Shown piece by piece: positions 34,500 to 44,527 of a stretch of DNA of 64,000 nucleotides. Where the stretch lies: positions 372,001 to 436,000 of the forward strand of contig CBDCUC010000030.1 in the NCBI GenBank assembly GCA_965222485.1, read 5' to 3'. Positions within the stretch are counted from its first letter, which is position 1, and the number at the start of each line of letters is the position of its first letter. A program made the translations under genes and the position numbers. The DNA is from CBDCUC01 sp965222485. GTDB taxonomy: Bacteria; Pseudomonadota; Alphaproteobacteria; Rhizobiales; Hyphomicrobiaceae. The notes beneath the pieces are model-generated. The model worked only from the letters and a program-made list of their open reading frames with translations, was not told the DNA's origin and made no database searches.

Positions 34500-34663
34500 G
34501 GTTTTGGCGCACTCCAATGATTCAGCGGGTTTAGGGAACTTCGGTTATCGTGGCTGAAAGCAGGTGCGCAAGGCCGATTGCCATGTTATGGAGCCGCCTC
34601 CGGCTAGCAGGCATAGATTCCAGCTCCATAATTGGAGGGGGAATTGGTTGGTCTGATGCATAT

Positions 34664-34748
<85 letters not shown>

Positions 34749-34901
34749 ACTGCATCGAATTCGGAGTGTTTTTTTGCACGTGGTGCAAAGGTCGAGCGGC
34801 GCCAAGTTTTGATTTGGTCCGTTTTGCCAGTCAACGAGATGTAGGCAGGTCCACTCATCGTGGATCCTAGAAGACAAGAAGTTCAGGGCAGGTTTGGATC
34901 T

Positions 34902-36266
34902 ATGCAGATCAAGGAAACGAGCAACGAAGGCTTGAAGCGCACCTTGCAAGTTGTGGTTGGAGCAGATGAGCTCAATGAGCGCTTCAACACACGCCTTTCG
35001 GAAATGAGGGGGCGGGTTCATCTTAAAGGTTTTCGCAAAGGGCACGTGCCGGTCGCGCATCTGAAAAAGATCTACGGCAAGTCGGTTATGGCCGAGGTGG
35101 TCGAGCAGGCTGTGCGTGAAAGCAGCAGCAAGGCGATCCAGGACCGCAACGAGCGACCCGCTTTGCAACCTGATATTGCTTTGCCGGAAGATGAATCGGA
35201 GATTGAAAAGATCATCAGCGGCGAAGCCGACCTGTCCTATTCAATGAGTTTTGAAATCTTGCCTGAGATTGAACTTGCGGATTTCTCGAAATTGAAACTG
35301 GAGCAGTTGTCGGCTGATGCAGACGACGAGGCAATCGACGACGCGCTGGGAGAATTGTTGAAGCGCGGGACGACCTTTGAAGCTGAGGAGGGTCGCGAAG
35401 CACAAGAGGGCGACCAGGTCACAATCGATTTCGTCGGCTCGATTGACGGCGAAGAGTTTGAAGGCGGCAAGGGCGAAGACGGTAAGGCCGTTATTGGTCA
35501 GGGCGGCTTTATTCCAGGATTTGAGGAAGGACTGAAAGGTGCCAAGGCGGGAGAGGACCGTGTGATTGACGCGGACTTTCCCGATGATTACTCGGTCGCG
35601 GATCTTGCGGGGAAAAAGGCGCAGTTCGCTATCAAGATTAAGGAAGTCGGCGCGCCGAAAGTACCAGAATTGAACGATGAGTTTGCGAAGACGCTTGGTC
35701 TGGATAGCCTGGAAAAGCTTCGTGACGTGGTGAAGGCGCAGCTGCAACAAGAGCACGATCAGGCCGCACGCATGAAGCTAAAGCGTGAGTTGCTCGATGC
35801 TTTGGCAGAGGCACACGATTTTGAGGTGCCGCCGAGTTTGGCGGAAAAGGAATTCGAGGCGATCTGGGAACAGCGCGAAAAGGAAATGGCGCAAGCTGGC
35901 AAGACGCTTGAAGACGAAGGCAAGTCTGAAGAAGAATTGCGGACCAATTATCGCGAGATCGCCGATCGGCGGGTGCGGCTAGGTCTTGTTTTGCGCGAGA
36001 TTGGCGACAAAAACGAGATCAGCGTCTCACAGGATGAATTGCGTCAGGCGTTGATGGAGCGCGCGCGTGCTTATCCAGGCCAGGAGAAGATCGTCTACGA
36101 ATACTACCAGAAGACGCCCGGTGCTCTGGAGGAATTGCGCGCACCGATGTTTGAGGAAAAGGTGATCGACTTCGTGCTGGAGCTGGCAAAACCTACTGAA
36201 AAGAAGGTTTCCAAGGAAGAACTCTACAAGCTTGTCGAAGAGGCGACTGAATCAGAGGACCTTTAG
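34902..36266 (+). CDS. tig: Trigger factor
   Basis: This is a ribosome-associated chaperone and prolyl isomerase, 454 residues from ATG at 34902, which gives the usual N-terminus MQIKETSNEG. The frame is open upstream to 34860 without support. The ribosome-docking motif reads GFRKGHVPVAHLKK (about residues 42-55). The central FKBP domain (about 155-250) has GDQVTIDFVGSIDGEEFEGG and IGQGGFIPGFEEGL. A helical C-terminal domain follows. It acts on nascent chains at the ribosome exit. It precedes clpP, clpX and lon, the classic tig-clpPX-lon order. Confidence 0.97.
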   Translation: MQIKETSNEGLKRTLQVVVGADELNERFNTRLSEMRGRVHLKGFRKGHVPVAHLKKIYGKSVMAEVVEQAVRESSSKAIQDRNERPALQPDIALPEDESEIEKIISGEADLSYSMSFEILPEIELADFSKLKLEQLSADADDEAIDDALGELLKRGTTFEAEEGREAQEGDQVTIDFVGSIDGEEFEGGKGEDGKAVIGQGGFIPGFEEGLKGAKAGEDRVIDADFPDDYSVADLAGKKAQFAIKIKEVGAPKVPELNDEFAKTLGLDSLEKLRDVVKAQLQQEHDQAARMKLKRELLDALAEAHDFEVPPSLAEKEFEAIWEQREKEMAQAGKTLEDEGKSEEELRTNYREIADRRVRLGLVLREIGDKNEISVSQDELRQALMERARAYPGQEKIVYEYYQKTPGALEELRAPMFEEKVIDFVLELAKPTEKKVSKEELYKLVEEATESEDL

Positions 36267-36495
36267 GCTTTCAATTCCTTTGGTCCCCAGTGCAGCGTCT
36301 AAGGCCCAGAAAAAAGGCGGCGCGAGATTTGCGTTGCTGACGGTAGGCGGTGGAAAGAAACGGTTGGCATTGCGGGTTCGTTCATGACCCGTGGTTGACC
36401 TTGTGGTAGATCGGATCGGGCCTAGTGAGGCTGGTGAGGTCATGGTGCAACCCGCCCCGCTTACAATGGCGGATGTCCATACAGGAGAGAAACTA

Positions 36496-37143
36496 ATGCG
36501 CGATCCCATCAATACGGTGACAAATACGTTCTGGCCGATGGTGGTGGAGCAAACCAACCGTGGTGAGCGCGGTTATGATCTGCCCTCGCGGCTTTTGAAG
36601 GAGCGCATCATCTTCGTCACAGGGCCGATTGAAGACCATATGGCCGCGTCGATCTGCATGCAGCTTCTGTATTGCGAGTCGGAAAATCCGACCAAAGAGA
36701 TATCGATGTACATCAATTCGCCCGGCGGGGTCGTGACCGCAGGAATGGCGATTTACGATACGATGCAGTTTATTCGCCCGCCGGTTGCTACGTTGTGCAT
36801 TGGGCAGGCCGCATCTATGGGCTCGCTGCTCTTGTGCGCGGGTTCCAAGGATATGCGCTACGCGCTACCGAACGCACGCATCATGGTGCACCAGCCATCA
36901 GGCGGGTTTTCTGGTCAGGCTTCTGATATTGAGCGGCATGCTGAAGATATCATAAAGATGAAACGGCGCCTCAACGAGACCTACGTCAAGCATACCGGCC
37001 AGAGTTACGAAGTAATCGATAAAACGCTGGATCGCGATTACTTTATGACTGCTGAGCAAGCGCTTGAATTCGGCATCGTAGATAAGGTTCTGGAGCAGCG
37101 GGAGCTGTTGCCGTCTTCAGGCGGTGAGACCTCATCAAGCTAG
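36496..37143 (+). CDS. clpP: ATP-dependent Clp protease proteolytic subunit
   Basis: This is a serine protease that forms the double-ring chamber used with ClpX or ClpA. From ATG at 36496 (AGGAGA eight bases upstream) it has 215 residues, normal length. The catalytic Ser lies in GQAASMGSLLL, His in MVHQPSGG and Asp in the LDRDYFM segment. YINSPGGVVTAGMAIYDTMQ (opening YINSPGGVV) gives the oxyanion loop. The frame is open upstream to 36391, but the start with a strong ribosome site is preferred. It lies 229 bp after tig and 566 bp before clpX. Confidence 0.97.
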   Translation: MRDPINTVTNTFWPMVVEQTNRGERGYDLPSRLLKERIIFVTGPIEDHMAASICMQLLYCESENPTKEISMYINSPGGVVTAGMAIYDTMQFIRPPVATLCIGQAASMGSLLLCAGSKDMRYALPNARIMVHQPSGGFSGQASDIERHAEDIIKMKRRLNETYVKHTGQSYEVIDKTLDRDYFMTAEQALEFGIVDKVLEQRELLPSSGGETSSS

Positions 37144-37709
37144 GCCGGCTGGCCGGCCCGTTTGCAGTTCCTTATTTGCGCATAGGCACGGCCCCGTCCG
37201 TGTTGTGAATAACGTCAGGTATTCCAGCCAGTTAAATCTCTGATGGGCTTGGTGGCCGGTGGCGGGCTTGTTTTTATGTTGCGCGCCATTGCATGTGCCG
37301 GCCGGCGTCGGAGGCGTCGATCCGGGGCCCTGTCGAATCAATAGAATTGATCCGTCTGGGTCTTAATATGAGCCGCAATCCGGTCAATTTGGCGCGTGAG
37401 AGTGGGTGCTAGGTGATTGTGGTGCCACTGGGATAAAGGTTATCGCGGGAAATTTGCCAATATTGCCACAGCTTTGTGGTGATTTGGGCGGGATAACCGG
37501 GTCGGCAGGCATGGAGCTGTTAATCCATTCTTGATCTCGGCCGCACTAGCATGTTGAGATCGTGCTGAAGTGGATTCTCAGGTGCCGATCGGCGCCGGCC
37601 GGAAGACGTGAGACGAGGACCTTTCGCAGCTATTTGCGACCATCGGCAAGCTTTGCTGAATTTGCGTATGTAAAGGTCCACCTGCAGAAAAAAGGGTGAG
37701 ATAAACGGA
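37144..37709. other. 566-bp gap between clpP and clpX
   Basis: No gene was recognised. A GC-rich hairpin GGCCGGC-TG-GCCGGCC lies at the clpP stop, followed by only CGTTT. A small palindrome ATCAAT-AGA-ATTGAT stands at 37337-37351. A weak heat-shock-like pattern CTTGATC (37530-37536) with CATGT downstream could be a clpX promoter, but the spacing is short. Separate clpX transcription is likely given the length. Confidence 0.4.
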
Positions 37710-38960
37710 ATGGCAAACGACAAGAACACCCTGTATTGCTCGTTCTGCGGGAAGAGTCAGCACGAAGTGCGCAAGCTCATTGCGGGGCCGACAGTGTTCA
37801 TCTGCGATGAATGCGTCGAGCTTTGCATGGATATCATCCGCGAAGAGAACAAGAACACTCTTGTTAAGTCGCGCGATGGCGTTCCATCGCCGCAGGAAAT
37901 TTGCAGCGTCTTAGATTCCTATGTCATCGGACAGGACCACGCAAAGCGTGTTCTAGCGGTTGCGGTCCACAATCATTACAAGCGGCTCAATCACGCCAGC
38001 AAGAACAATGATGTTGAGCTTGCCAAGTCTAATATCCTCTTGGTCGGCCCGACGGGCTGCGGCAAAACGCTGTTGGCGCAAACCCTGGCGCGCATTCTTG
38101 ATGTGCCGTTTACAATGGCGGATGCGACGACGCTTACCGAGGCAGGTTATGTCGGCGAAGATGTTGAAAACATCATTCTGAAGTTGCTGCAGAGTGCGGA
38201 CTACAATGTGGAGCGTGCGCAGCGCGGTATCGTCTACATTGATGAAGTCGACAAGATCAGTCGCAAATCGGACAATCCCTCCATCACGCGCGACGTGTCA
38301 GGCGAGGGTGTGCAGCAGGCGCTCTTGAAGATCATGGAAGGAACGGTTGCATCTGTGCCGCCGCAGGGTGGGCGCAAACATCCGCAGCAGGAATTCTTGC
38401 AGGTGGATACCACCAATATCCTGTTCATTTGCGGTGGTGCATTTGCCGGTCTCGATAAGATCATCTCCGGTCGCGGCAAGGGTACTTCGATTGGTTTCGG
38501 TGCTGATGTTGCCAGTGCAGAGGACAAGCGCACTGGCGAAATCCTGCGCAAGGTCGAGCCTGAGGACTTATTGAAGTTTGGTCTCATTCCTGAATTTATC
38601 GGGCGCCTGCCGGTGATCGCGACGCTTGAAGACCTGGATGAAGATGCCCTGGTACAGATTCTGACAGAACCCAAGAATGCGCTCGTAAAGCAATATACGC
38701 GACTGTTTGAAATGGAAGACGTGAAGCTGACCATTACGGTTGATGCGCTAAAGGCGATAGCGCGCAAGGCCATCGAGCGTAAGACAGGTGCACGTGGGCT
38801 TCGCTCCATCATGGAGGGAATACTGCTGGATACAATGTTCGATCTGCCGACTCTCAAAGGGGTTGAAGAGGTTGTCATTGGCCCAGAGGTCGTCGACGGT
38901 GGAGCGCGGCCACTGCGCATTTATGCAGACGTTGCTGAAGAGCAGGGTACAATCGCGTAA
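37710..38960 (+). CDS. clpX: ATP-dependent Clp protease ATP-binding subunit ClpX
   Basis: This AAA+ unfoldase feeds tagged proteins to ClpP. The 416-residue protein starts with a zinc-binding domain (CSFCGKSQ with CDECVELC, residues about 11-38). The ATPase follows with GPTGCGKT (Walker A), IVYIDEVDKI (Walker B), the pore-loop region near EAGYVGEDVE, the IGFG ClpP-docking loop (GTSIGFGADV) and sensor motifs including GARGLRSIME. Length and order are standard. GGTGAG upstream of ATG at 37710 supports the start. Confidence 0.98.
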   Translation: MANDKNTLYCSFCGKSQHEVRKLIAGPTVFICDECVELCMDIIREENKNTLVKSRDGVPSPQEICSVLDSYVIGQDHAKRVLAVAVHNHYKRLNHASKNNDVELAKSNILLVGPTGCGKTLLAQTLARILDVPFTMADATTLTEAGYVGEDVENIILKLLQSADYNVERAQRGIVYIDEVDKISRKSDNPSITRDVSGEGVQQALLKIMEGTVASVPPQGGRKHPQQEFLQVDTTNILFICGGAFAGLDKIISGRGKGTSIGFGADVASAEDKRTGEILRKVEPEDLLKFGLIPEFIGRLPVIATLEDLDEDALVQILTEPKNALVKQYTRLFEMEDVKLTITVDALKAIARKAIERKTGARGLRSIMEGILLDTMFDLPTLKGVEEVVIGPEVVDGGARPLRIYADVAEEQGTIA

Positions 38961-39074
38961 GTGGCGGATGCACACCGGTTTTTCTGCTGCTGACGCCCGC
39001 GGCCACCGCAGAAGTATGTGACACGCCTAACGGGGTGTGAGCGGTTGGTATGAGCAGCGCGTGGGGTCTTACCT

Positions 39075-39103
39075 CTTGATTTGAGTTGCCGGGGGTACCA
39101 TTT
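39075..39103 (+). promoter_or_regulatory. Candidate sigma-32 (heat-shock) promoter for lon
   Basis: CTTGATT (39075-39081), 14 bases, then GTACCATTT fits the heat-shock consensus CTTGAAA-N(13-15)-CCCCATNT at most positions. It lies about 240 bp upstream of the preferred lon start in the 381-bp gap after clpX. lon is a classical heat-shock gene, which supports the assignment. The remainder of the gap shows nothing recognisable. Confidence 0.45.
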
Positions 39104-39341
39104 CGAGCATGTGGGACATGTGTCGTTCAACCTGTGGCGCTGGGCTTTTTTGCGCTCTCAGAATGGTCCTCACTCCCCATTTGCGTGATTTTGGTTGACC
39201 GCCTGTCGTGCCGCCGAGTGAAGTGGGGCATGCATGGTGCTTTGTGCTGAATGCGCGTAGAATAAAAACGTAATCAATCGGTCCGGGTGAATGGCTCATG
39301 CCAAGATGCATTCCCTGGCGATGCTGCAGGACAACGATAAT

Positions 39342-41771
39342 ATGAGCGAGCTTGAGACGTCACACCCTGAAAATGCTGGTCAGGAGCTGGTTCCAGTCCT
39401 GCCGCTGCGTGACATCGTCGTCTTTCCCTACATGATCGTACCGCTGTTCGTCGGGCGTGAGAAATCCATCAATGCGCTTGAAGAAGTGATGCGCACCGAC
39501 AAGCAAATACTGCTTGCGGCGCAGAAGAACGCTGGCGACGACGACCCTACGAATGATGCCATTTATGAGACCGGTACGCTGGCTTCGGTGTTGCAGCTTC
39601 TGAAGCTACCTGACGGCACTGTCAAAGTGCTGGTGGAAGGCGTCAATCGCGCACGGGTCGTGGAGTTCACGGACAACCCGGAATATTTTGAAGCGCGTGT
39701 CGCCCCGGTTGATGAAGAGCAGGGTGCGGAAGAAGAGATCGAAGCGCTGGCACGCTCGGCTGTTTCGCAATTTGAAAATTACGTCAAGCTCAACAAGAAA
39801 ATCTCTCCAGAGGTTTTGGGCACGATCGCGCAGATTGAGGACTACTCCAAGCTCGCCGACACGATTGCCTCACACCTGGCTGTGAAAATCTCTGAAAAGC
39901 AGGAAGTGCTCGAGACTGCTTCGATTTCGCAACGGCTGGAGCGCATCTTTGCGCTGATGGAAAGCGAAATCTCCGTTCTGCAGGTCGAGAAGAAGATCCG
40001 TTCGCGCGTTAAGCGCCAGATGGAGAAGACGCAGCGCGAGTATTATCTCAACGAACAAATGAAAGCGATCCAGCGTGAGTTGGGTGATACCGATGAGCGC
40101 GATGACGTTGCCGAGTTCGAAGAGAAAATCGAAAGCACGAAGCTGTCGAAGGAGGCTCGCGACAAGGCGCAGGCTGAGTTGAAAAAGCTCAAGCAGATGA
40201 GTCCGATGTCAGCGGAAGCTACCGTTGTGCGCAACTACCTGGACTGGCTGCTCTCGATTCCCTGGGGTGTTAAGGGAAAGATCAAAAAGGATCTGGGCGA
40301 GGCAGAAGAGGTGCTCGACAAGGAGCACTACGGCCTGGACAAGGTGAAAGAGCGCATCGTCGAATATTTGGCTGTGCAGAACCGCACCAATAAACTCAAA
40401 GGGCCGATTTTGTGCCTGGTGGGTCCACCGGGTGTCGGTAAGACGTCACTTGGCAAGTCGATCGCCAATGCGACGGGTCGTGAGTTTGTCCGCATGAGCC
40501 TTGGCGGGGTGCGGGACGAATCTGAAATTCGCGGGCACCGCCGGACCTACATCGGGTCGATGCCAGGTAAAGTCATCCAGTCGATGCGCAAGGCAAAGCG
40601 GACCAATCCGTTGTTCCTGCTCGACGAGATTGACAAGATGGGCTCGGACTTCCGCGGTGACCCTGCGTCGGCCTTGCTGGAAGTTTTGGATCCGGAACAG
40701 AACGCGACGTTCAACGACCACTACCTGGAGGTCGATTACGATCTGTCCAACGTGATGTTCGTAACGACGGCGAATACGCTCAATATTCCTCCGCCGTTGA
40801 TGGATCGGATGGAGATCATTCGCATTGCCGGTTATACGGAGGATGAGAAGACAGAGATTGCTCGCCGGCATCTGCTTCCCTCACAGGCGCGTGCGCATGG
40901 GTTGGAGGAAAATGAATGGTCAGTGTCCGATGAGGCTCTGTTAGAGATCATCCGGCGCTATACGCGCGAAGCTGGTGTGAGAAACCTTGAACGTGAGCTG
41001 GCAAAGCTCGCTCGTAAGAGCGTCAAGGACATCATGACGTCGTCCAAGGAGTCTATCGCGATCACATTGGAGAACCTGGAAGAGTATCTTGGTGTTCCGC
41101 GCCACCGTTACGGTGAGGCGGAGCAGGAAGACCAGGTTGGTATTGTGACCGGGTTGGCGTGGACGGAAGTTGGCGGCGAGCTGTTGACGGTCGAAGGCAT
41201 CAAAATGCCTGGCAAGGGCAAGATGAGTGTCACCGGCAACCTGCGTGATGTGATGAAGGAGTCTATCCAGGCGGCGAATGCTTATGTGCGCTCGCGCTCG
41301 GTCGATTTTGGTATCGCACCACCGATGTTTGAAAAGTACGACATCCACGTGCACGTTCCGGAAGGCGCGACGCCGAAGGACGGTCCGTCTGCCGGTGTGG
41401 CTATGGTCACCGCAATAATTTCTGTTTTGACGCAGATCCCTGTTCGTAAGGATGTGGCAATGACCGGCGAGATCACGCTGCGCGGGCGCGTACTGCCGAT
41501 TGGCGGGCTGAAAGAGAAAATGCTGGCGGCGTTGCGCGGCGGGATCAAAACAGTGCTCATACCGGAAGAGAATGTGAAGGACCTGGCTGAAATCACCGAT
41601 GAGGTGAAGAGCAAGCTTGAGATTGTTCCGGTGGCACGGCTTGAGGACGTGCTCAAACACGCACTTGTGCGCCCGTTGGAGCCCATCGTTTGGGATGAAA
41701 CCCAGGAAGCTTCGGGCGCGGTGACCGAGGAAGAGGGCGGCCCTGCGGACGGCCGGCCGTTGGCCCACTGA
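39342..41771 (+). CDS. lon: ATP-dependent Lon protease
   Basis: This cytoplasmic AAA+ serine protease degrades misfolded and regulatory proteins. It has 809 residues from ATG at 39342; ATG at 39291 would add 17 but leaves the ribosome site too close. The N-terminal substrate domain begins VPVLPLRDIVVFPYM. The ATPase has GPPGVGKTSLG (Walker A) and FLLDEIDKMG (Walker B). The protease domain has the catalytic Ser in PKDGPSAGVAM and Lys in GGLKEKMLAAL. A heat-shock-type promoter may lie upstream. A hairpin without T-run follows the gene. Confidence 0.97.
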   Translation: MSELETSHPENAGQELVPVLPLRDIVVFPYMIVPLFVGREKSINALEEVMRTDKQILLAAQKNAGDDDPTNDAIYETGTLASVLQLLKLPDGTVKVLVEGVNRARVVEFTDNPEYFEARVAPVDEEQGAEEEIEALARSAVSQFENYVKLNKKISPEVLGTIAQIEDYSKLADTIASHLAVKISEKQEVLETASISQRLERIFALMESEISVLQVEKKIRSRVKRQMEKTQREYYLNEQMKAIQRELGDTDERDDVAEFEEKIESTKLSKEARDKAQAELKKLKQMSPMSAEATVVRNYLDWLLSIPWGVKGKIKKDLGEAEEVLDKEHYGLDKVKERIVEYLAVQNRTNKLKGPILCLVGPPGVGKTSLGKSIANATGREFVRMSLGGVRDESEIRGHRRTYIGSMPGKVIQSMRKAKRTNPLFLLDEIDKMGSDFRGDPASALLEVLDPEQNATFNDHYLEVDYDLSNVMFVTTANTLNIPPPLMDRMEIIRIAGYTEDEKTEIARRHLLPSQARAHGLEENEWSVSDEALLEIIRRYTREAGVRNLERELAKLARKSVKDIMTSSKESIAITLENLEEYLGVPRHRYGEAEQEDQVGIVTGLAWTEVGGELLTVEGIKMPGKGKMSVTGNLRDVMKESIQAANAYVRSRSVDFGIAPPMFEKYDIHVHVPEGATPKDGPSAGVAMVTAIISVLTQIPVRKDVAMTGEITLRGRVLPIGGLKEKMLAALRGGIKTVLIPEENVKDLAEITDEVKSKLEIVPVARLEDVLKHALVRPLEPIVWDETQEASGAVTEEEGGPADGRPLAH

Positions 41772-41813
41772 ACGGTGTCCAGGCGTTAGGCCGCAACTCA
41801 TAGCGTTGTGAAT

Positions 41814-41847
41814 GCAGCCGATCCGCATAACGGTGGATCGGCTGCAG
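41814..41847. repeat. Perfect 12-bp hairpin after lon
   Basis: TGCAGCCGATCC (41814-41825) and GGATCGGCTGCA (41836-41847) pair exactly around a 10-base loop, 43 bp after the lon stop. No T-run follows directly. It may stabilise the 3' end of lon mRNA or act as a rho-assisted terminator. The rest of the 463-bp lon-hupB gap, including the hupB promoter, shows no clear motif. Confidence 0.6.
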
Positions 41848-42234
41848 TCGCATAAAACAGGGCGTTTTCGCTTCACTTTTTAGCTATTGGGGGCATTTGG
41901 CCCTAATCGCAGTGGGTGTTTTGGGGACAAAGGGCTGCCGGGTTTCATCTTGGCTGCGCTAAACGCTTTGTATCGCACACTTTTCCTGAAATTGCGCCCG
42001 TGCGTGGTCGAAACCGGCCGAGGTAAGAGATTTGTACGTTCCGTGACCACAAACCACGTAGTTATCCCTGCATTTTCGGGCGATTTGGGGTGTTTTACCC
42101 CTTGACGGGCCCGGAGTTTGGGGGCTTGTCTGCGGCTCTGTTGCGCGCGCCGCTGCGCGGGCGTGATCCGCGCAGCTACTGCTTTAGGCGTTGGCCCGGG
42201 CAGATCTCAGATAGATTTCAGAGGACGGAATAAA

Positions 42235-42507
42235 ATGAGCAAGAAAGACTTGATCGATGCCGTCGCAAAAGATTGCGAAATGACGAAGGAGAAAGCGGGC
42301 TCCGCAGTCGATGCTATGCTTGATCATATCAAGCAGACCTTGAAGCGGGGCGACGAAGTTCGCATCCCGGATTTTGGGACCTTCAAGGTTTCGCAGCGTG
42401 CCGCCCGTGACGGCCGTAATCCGGCGACTGGGGCGACAATCAAGATCCCCGCATCAATCGTCGCGAAGTTCACGCCGGCCAAGGGATTGAAGGATCTGTT
42501 GAATTAG
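42235..42507 (+). CDS. hupB: DNA-binding protein HU
   Basis: This is a 90-residue histone-like protein that bends and compacts DNA. Hallmarks are MSKKDLIDAVAKD, the dimer core GDEVRIPDFGTFKV and the DNA-contacting arm with GRNPATGATIKIPAS, ending FTPAKGLKDLLN. ATG at 42235 has GAGGACGGA upstream; an open frame reaching 42118 is not supported. lon followed by hupB is a conserved pairing in Proteobacteria. A terminator follows. Confidence 0.97.
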   Translation: MSKKDLIDAVAKDCEMTKEKAGSAVDAMLDHIKQTLKRGDEVRIPDFGTFKVSQRAARDGRNPATGATIKIPASIVAKFTPAKGLKDLLN

Positions 42508-42545
42508 TGCCGGTTGGGCGCCAGGCGGGATTTTTACTCGCACAG

Positions 42546-42573
42546 AAGAGGGGGCCTGGGGTCCCTCTTTTTT
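42546..42573 (+). terminator. Rho-independent terminator after hupB
   Basis: AAGAGGG (42546-42552) pairs with CCCTCTT (42563-42569) with one further G-T pair inside, followed by a run of T to 42573. Confidence 0.85.
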
Positions 42574-42791
42574 GTTTCGGTGCCAATTTGGCGGGCTTTG
42601 TGTGGCGCGACATTCCGCGGGCAATAGAACTTGCCGGTGCGCCCGCGCCGGGCAGGCATCCGCGACTGCGGGGGCTTTGCTTGTCCGCGTGACGTCAAGA
42701 TTGGGGCTGATGGTGCATGAAATTCGGCTAGGAGCTACATCCCCACTTGACCGAACGGGCGGGAAGTGAGAAGGCACCAACGATGACTTGT

Positions 42792-42866
42792 GGGCGGCTA
42801 GCTCAGTGGTAGAGCGCCTCGTTTACACCGAGGATGTCGGGAGTTCGACCCTCTCGCCGCCCACCA
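42792..42866 (+). tRNA. tRNA-Val (anticodon TAC)
   Basis: The acceptor stem GGGCGGC pairs with GCCGCCC with D-arm GCTC-AGTGGTA-GAGC. Anticodon stem CCTCG/CGAGG encloses TTTACAC with TAC, followed by T-arm GGGAG-TTCGACC-CTCTC. Discriminator A and encoded CCA end the 75-base gene. Confidence 0.96.
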
Positions 42867-43084
42867 TTCGTTCTTTGGTTCAGGGGCGAGCGTCCCTTGG
42901 GCCGTTTGAGGGCGAATGGTTGTCCGGTATCATTCTGGACATTGGCGCGTAATTGGTCGCCTGGTTGATGCCAAGTGCGTTCGCGCGATGACGTGGATGA
43001 GGTGCTTGACTAAGACCCGGTGAACACGTACATCAGCGCCTTCTGCGCGACCCGCACAAGGGTCAAAGTGTTGCGCAATCGCGC

Positions 43085-43161
<77 letters not shown>

Positions 43162-43483
43162 ATATCCTCGTTTAAATCCACACCTTGATGCGACCCGGTG
43201 CCCTAGCAGGCTAGGTGCAGTGGTGTTGTGTGTCCTGATTCTGGCTGCTGCCGCCTTTAAAAAGAGTGAGGGTGGGGTGTCATCCGCAGGGCACTTTCGT
43301 TCGGTAAAGAACAACGTGGCAGTCTTGTGCACAATATGGCTGGCTGGAGGTGCGGTTTTGCGCACAGACTTGTGTGTCCGCAACCTGAACTACGACAAAA
43401 GGTGGCGGTTTTGGCTGGTTGCGCCGCATTGGCGGCTGGGATAACACGGTTGCTACGACTTGGGATGGCCTGAAAGGTTCACG
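43162..43483. other. 322-bp leader region upstream of nuoA
   Basis: No gene, terminator or symmetric site was recognised between tRNA-Asp and nuoA. The promoter of the complex I operon should lie here. Confidence 0.4.
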
Positions 43484-43849
43484 ATGACGCAACTGCTGCT
43501 CGATTACCTGCCGATCGTGGTGTTTCTCGGCGTTTCGTTTGTGATTGCCGCCGCACTCCTTGTCGCGCCGTTCCTTGTTGCCGTTCAAAACCCAGATCCA
43601 GAAAAAGTGTCGGCCTACGAATGCGGGTTTAACGCCTTTGACGATGCGCGCATGAAGTTCGATGTACGTTTTTACCTCGTGGCCCTCTTGTTCATCATCT
43701 TTGACCTGGAAATTGCGTTCTTGTTTCCCTGGGCAGCAGCGTTCCGGGACATCGGCGAATTCGGATTTTGGTCGATGATGATCTTTTTGGGCGTGCTCAC
43801 CATCGGGTTTATCTACGAGTGGCGGAAGGGAGCGCTCGAATGGGATTGA
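43484..43849 (+). CDS. nuoA: NADH-quinone oxidoreductase subunit A
   Basis: This is a small membrane subunit of complex I, 121 residues with three helices. ATG at 43484 has AAAGG upstream and gives the usual hydrophobic N-terminus; an open frame from 43460 is not needed. Conserved loop sequence YECGFNAFDDARMKFDVRFY (opening YECGF) and the acidic FDLEIAFLFPWA helix are present. It is the first gene of the nuo operon and overlaps nuoB by ten bases. Confidence 0.97.
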   Translation: MTQLLLDYLPIVVFLGVSFVIAAALLVAPFLVAVQNPDPEKVSAYECGFNAFDDARMKFDVRFYLVALLFIIFDLEIAFLFPWAAAFRDIGEFGFWSMMIFLGVLTIGFIYEWRKGALEWD

Positions 43850-44418
43850 TACGTCCGCCAGGATTGGTCTTTGAGCGCGCTGACGAAGGTAGTGGTGGCC
43901 GCGGCGCTGGTTCGGCGGGTGTGCCAGACCCCTACTTTGCAGAGATTTCGGACGAACTTGCTGACAAGGGTTTCCTGGTTACGTCGACGGACGAATTGAT
44001 CAACTGGGCGCGCACGGGCTCGCTGATGTGGATGACGTTCGGGTTGGCGTGTTGTGCTGTGGAAATGATGCAGGCCTCGATGCCACGCTACGATATGGAG
44101 CGCTTCGGGTTTGCGCCGCGCGGTTCGCCGCGTCAGTCCGACGTGATGATTGTTGCGGGAACGCTGACCAACAAAATGGCTCCGGCATTGCGCAAGGTCT
44201 ACGATCAGATGCCAGAACCGCGGTATGTCATCTCAATGGGCAGCTGTGCGAATGGCGGCGGTTACTACCACTACTCTTATGCCGTTGTGCGCGGGTGTGA
44301 CCGGATTGTGCCGGTCGATATTTATGTGCCGGGCTGTCCGCCAACGGCTGAGGCACTGCTCTACGGTGTCTTGTTGTTGCAGCGGAAGATCCGCCGCACG
44401 GGTACAATTGCACGCTGA
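43840..44418 (+). CDS. nuoB: NADH-quinone oxidoreductase subunit B
   Basis: NuoB holds the N2 [4Fe-4S] cluster that passes electrons to quinone. The 192-residue protein contains the tandem cysteines in FGLACCAVEMMQ plus SMGSCANGGGYY and VPGCPPTAEALL, giving all four ligands. ATG at 43840 overlaps the nuoA end, showing translational coupling. A glycine-rich N-terminal stretch (about residues 15-25) is slightly longer than in E. coli. It sits in the peripheral arm on the cytoplasmic side. Confidence 0.98.
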   Translation: MGLIRPPGLVFERADEGSGGRGAGSAGVPDPYFAEISDELADKGFLVTSTDELINWARTGSLMWMTFGLACCAVEMMQASMPRYDMERFGFAPRGSPRQSDVMIVAGTLTNKMAPALRKVYDQMPEPRYVISMGSCANGGGYYHYSYAVVRGCDRIVPVDIYVPGCPPTAEALLYGVLLLQRKIRRTGTIAR

Positions 44419-44527
44419 GGCGGGCAGGGTCGGCGGTGTTGAGCTATTTCAGCCGTGGCATGTTTGGTGCTCTTGGTTTAGGCGGGCCTATTGGTGTTAT
44501 GGCGGGAAGCGATGAAGGCAGTTGGCA

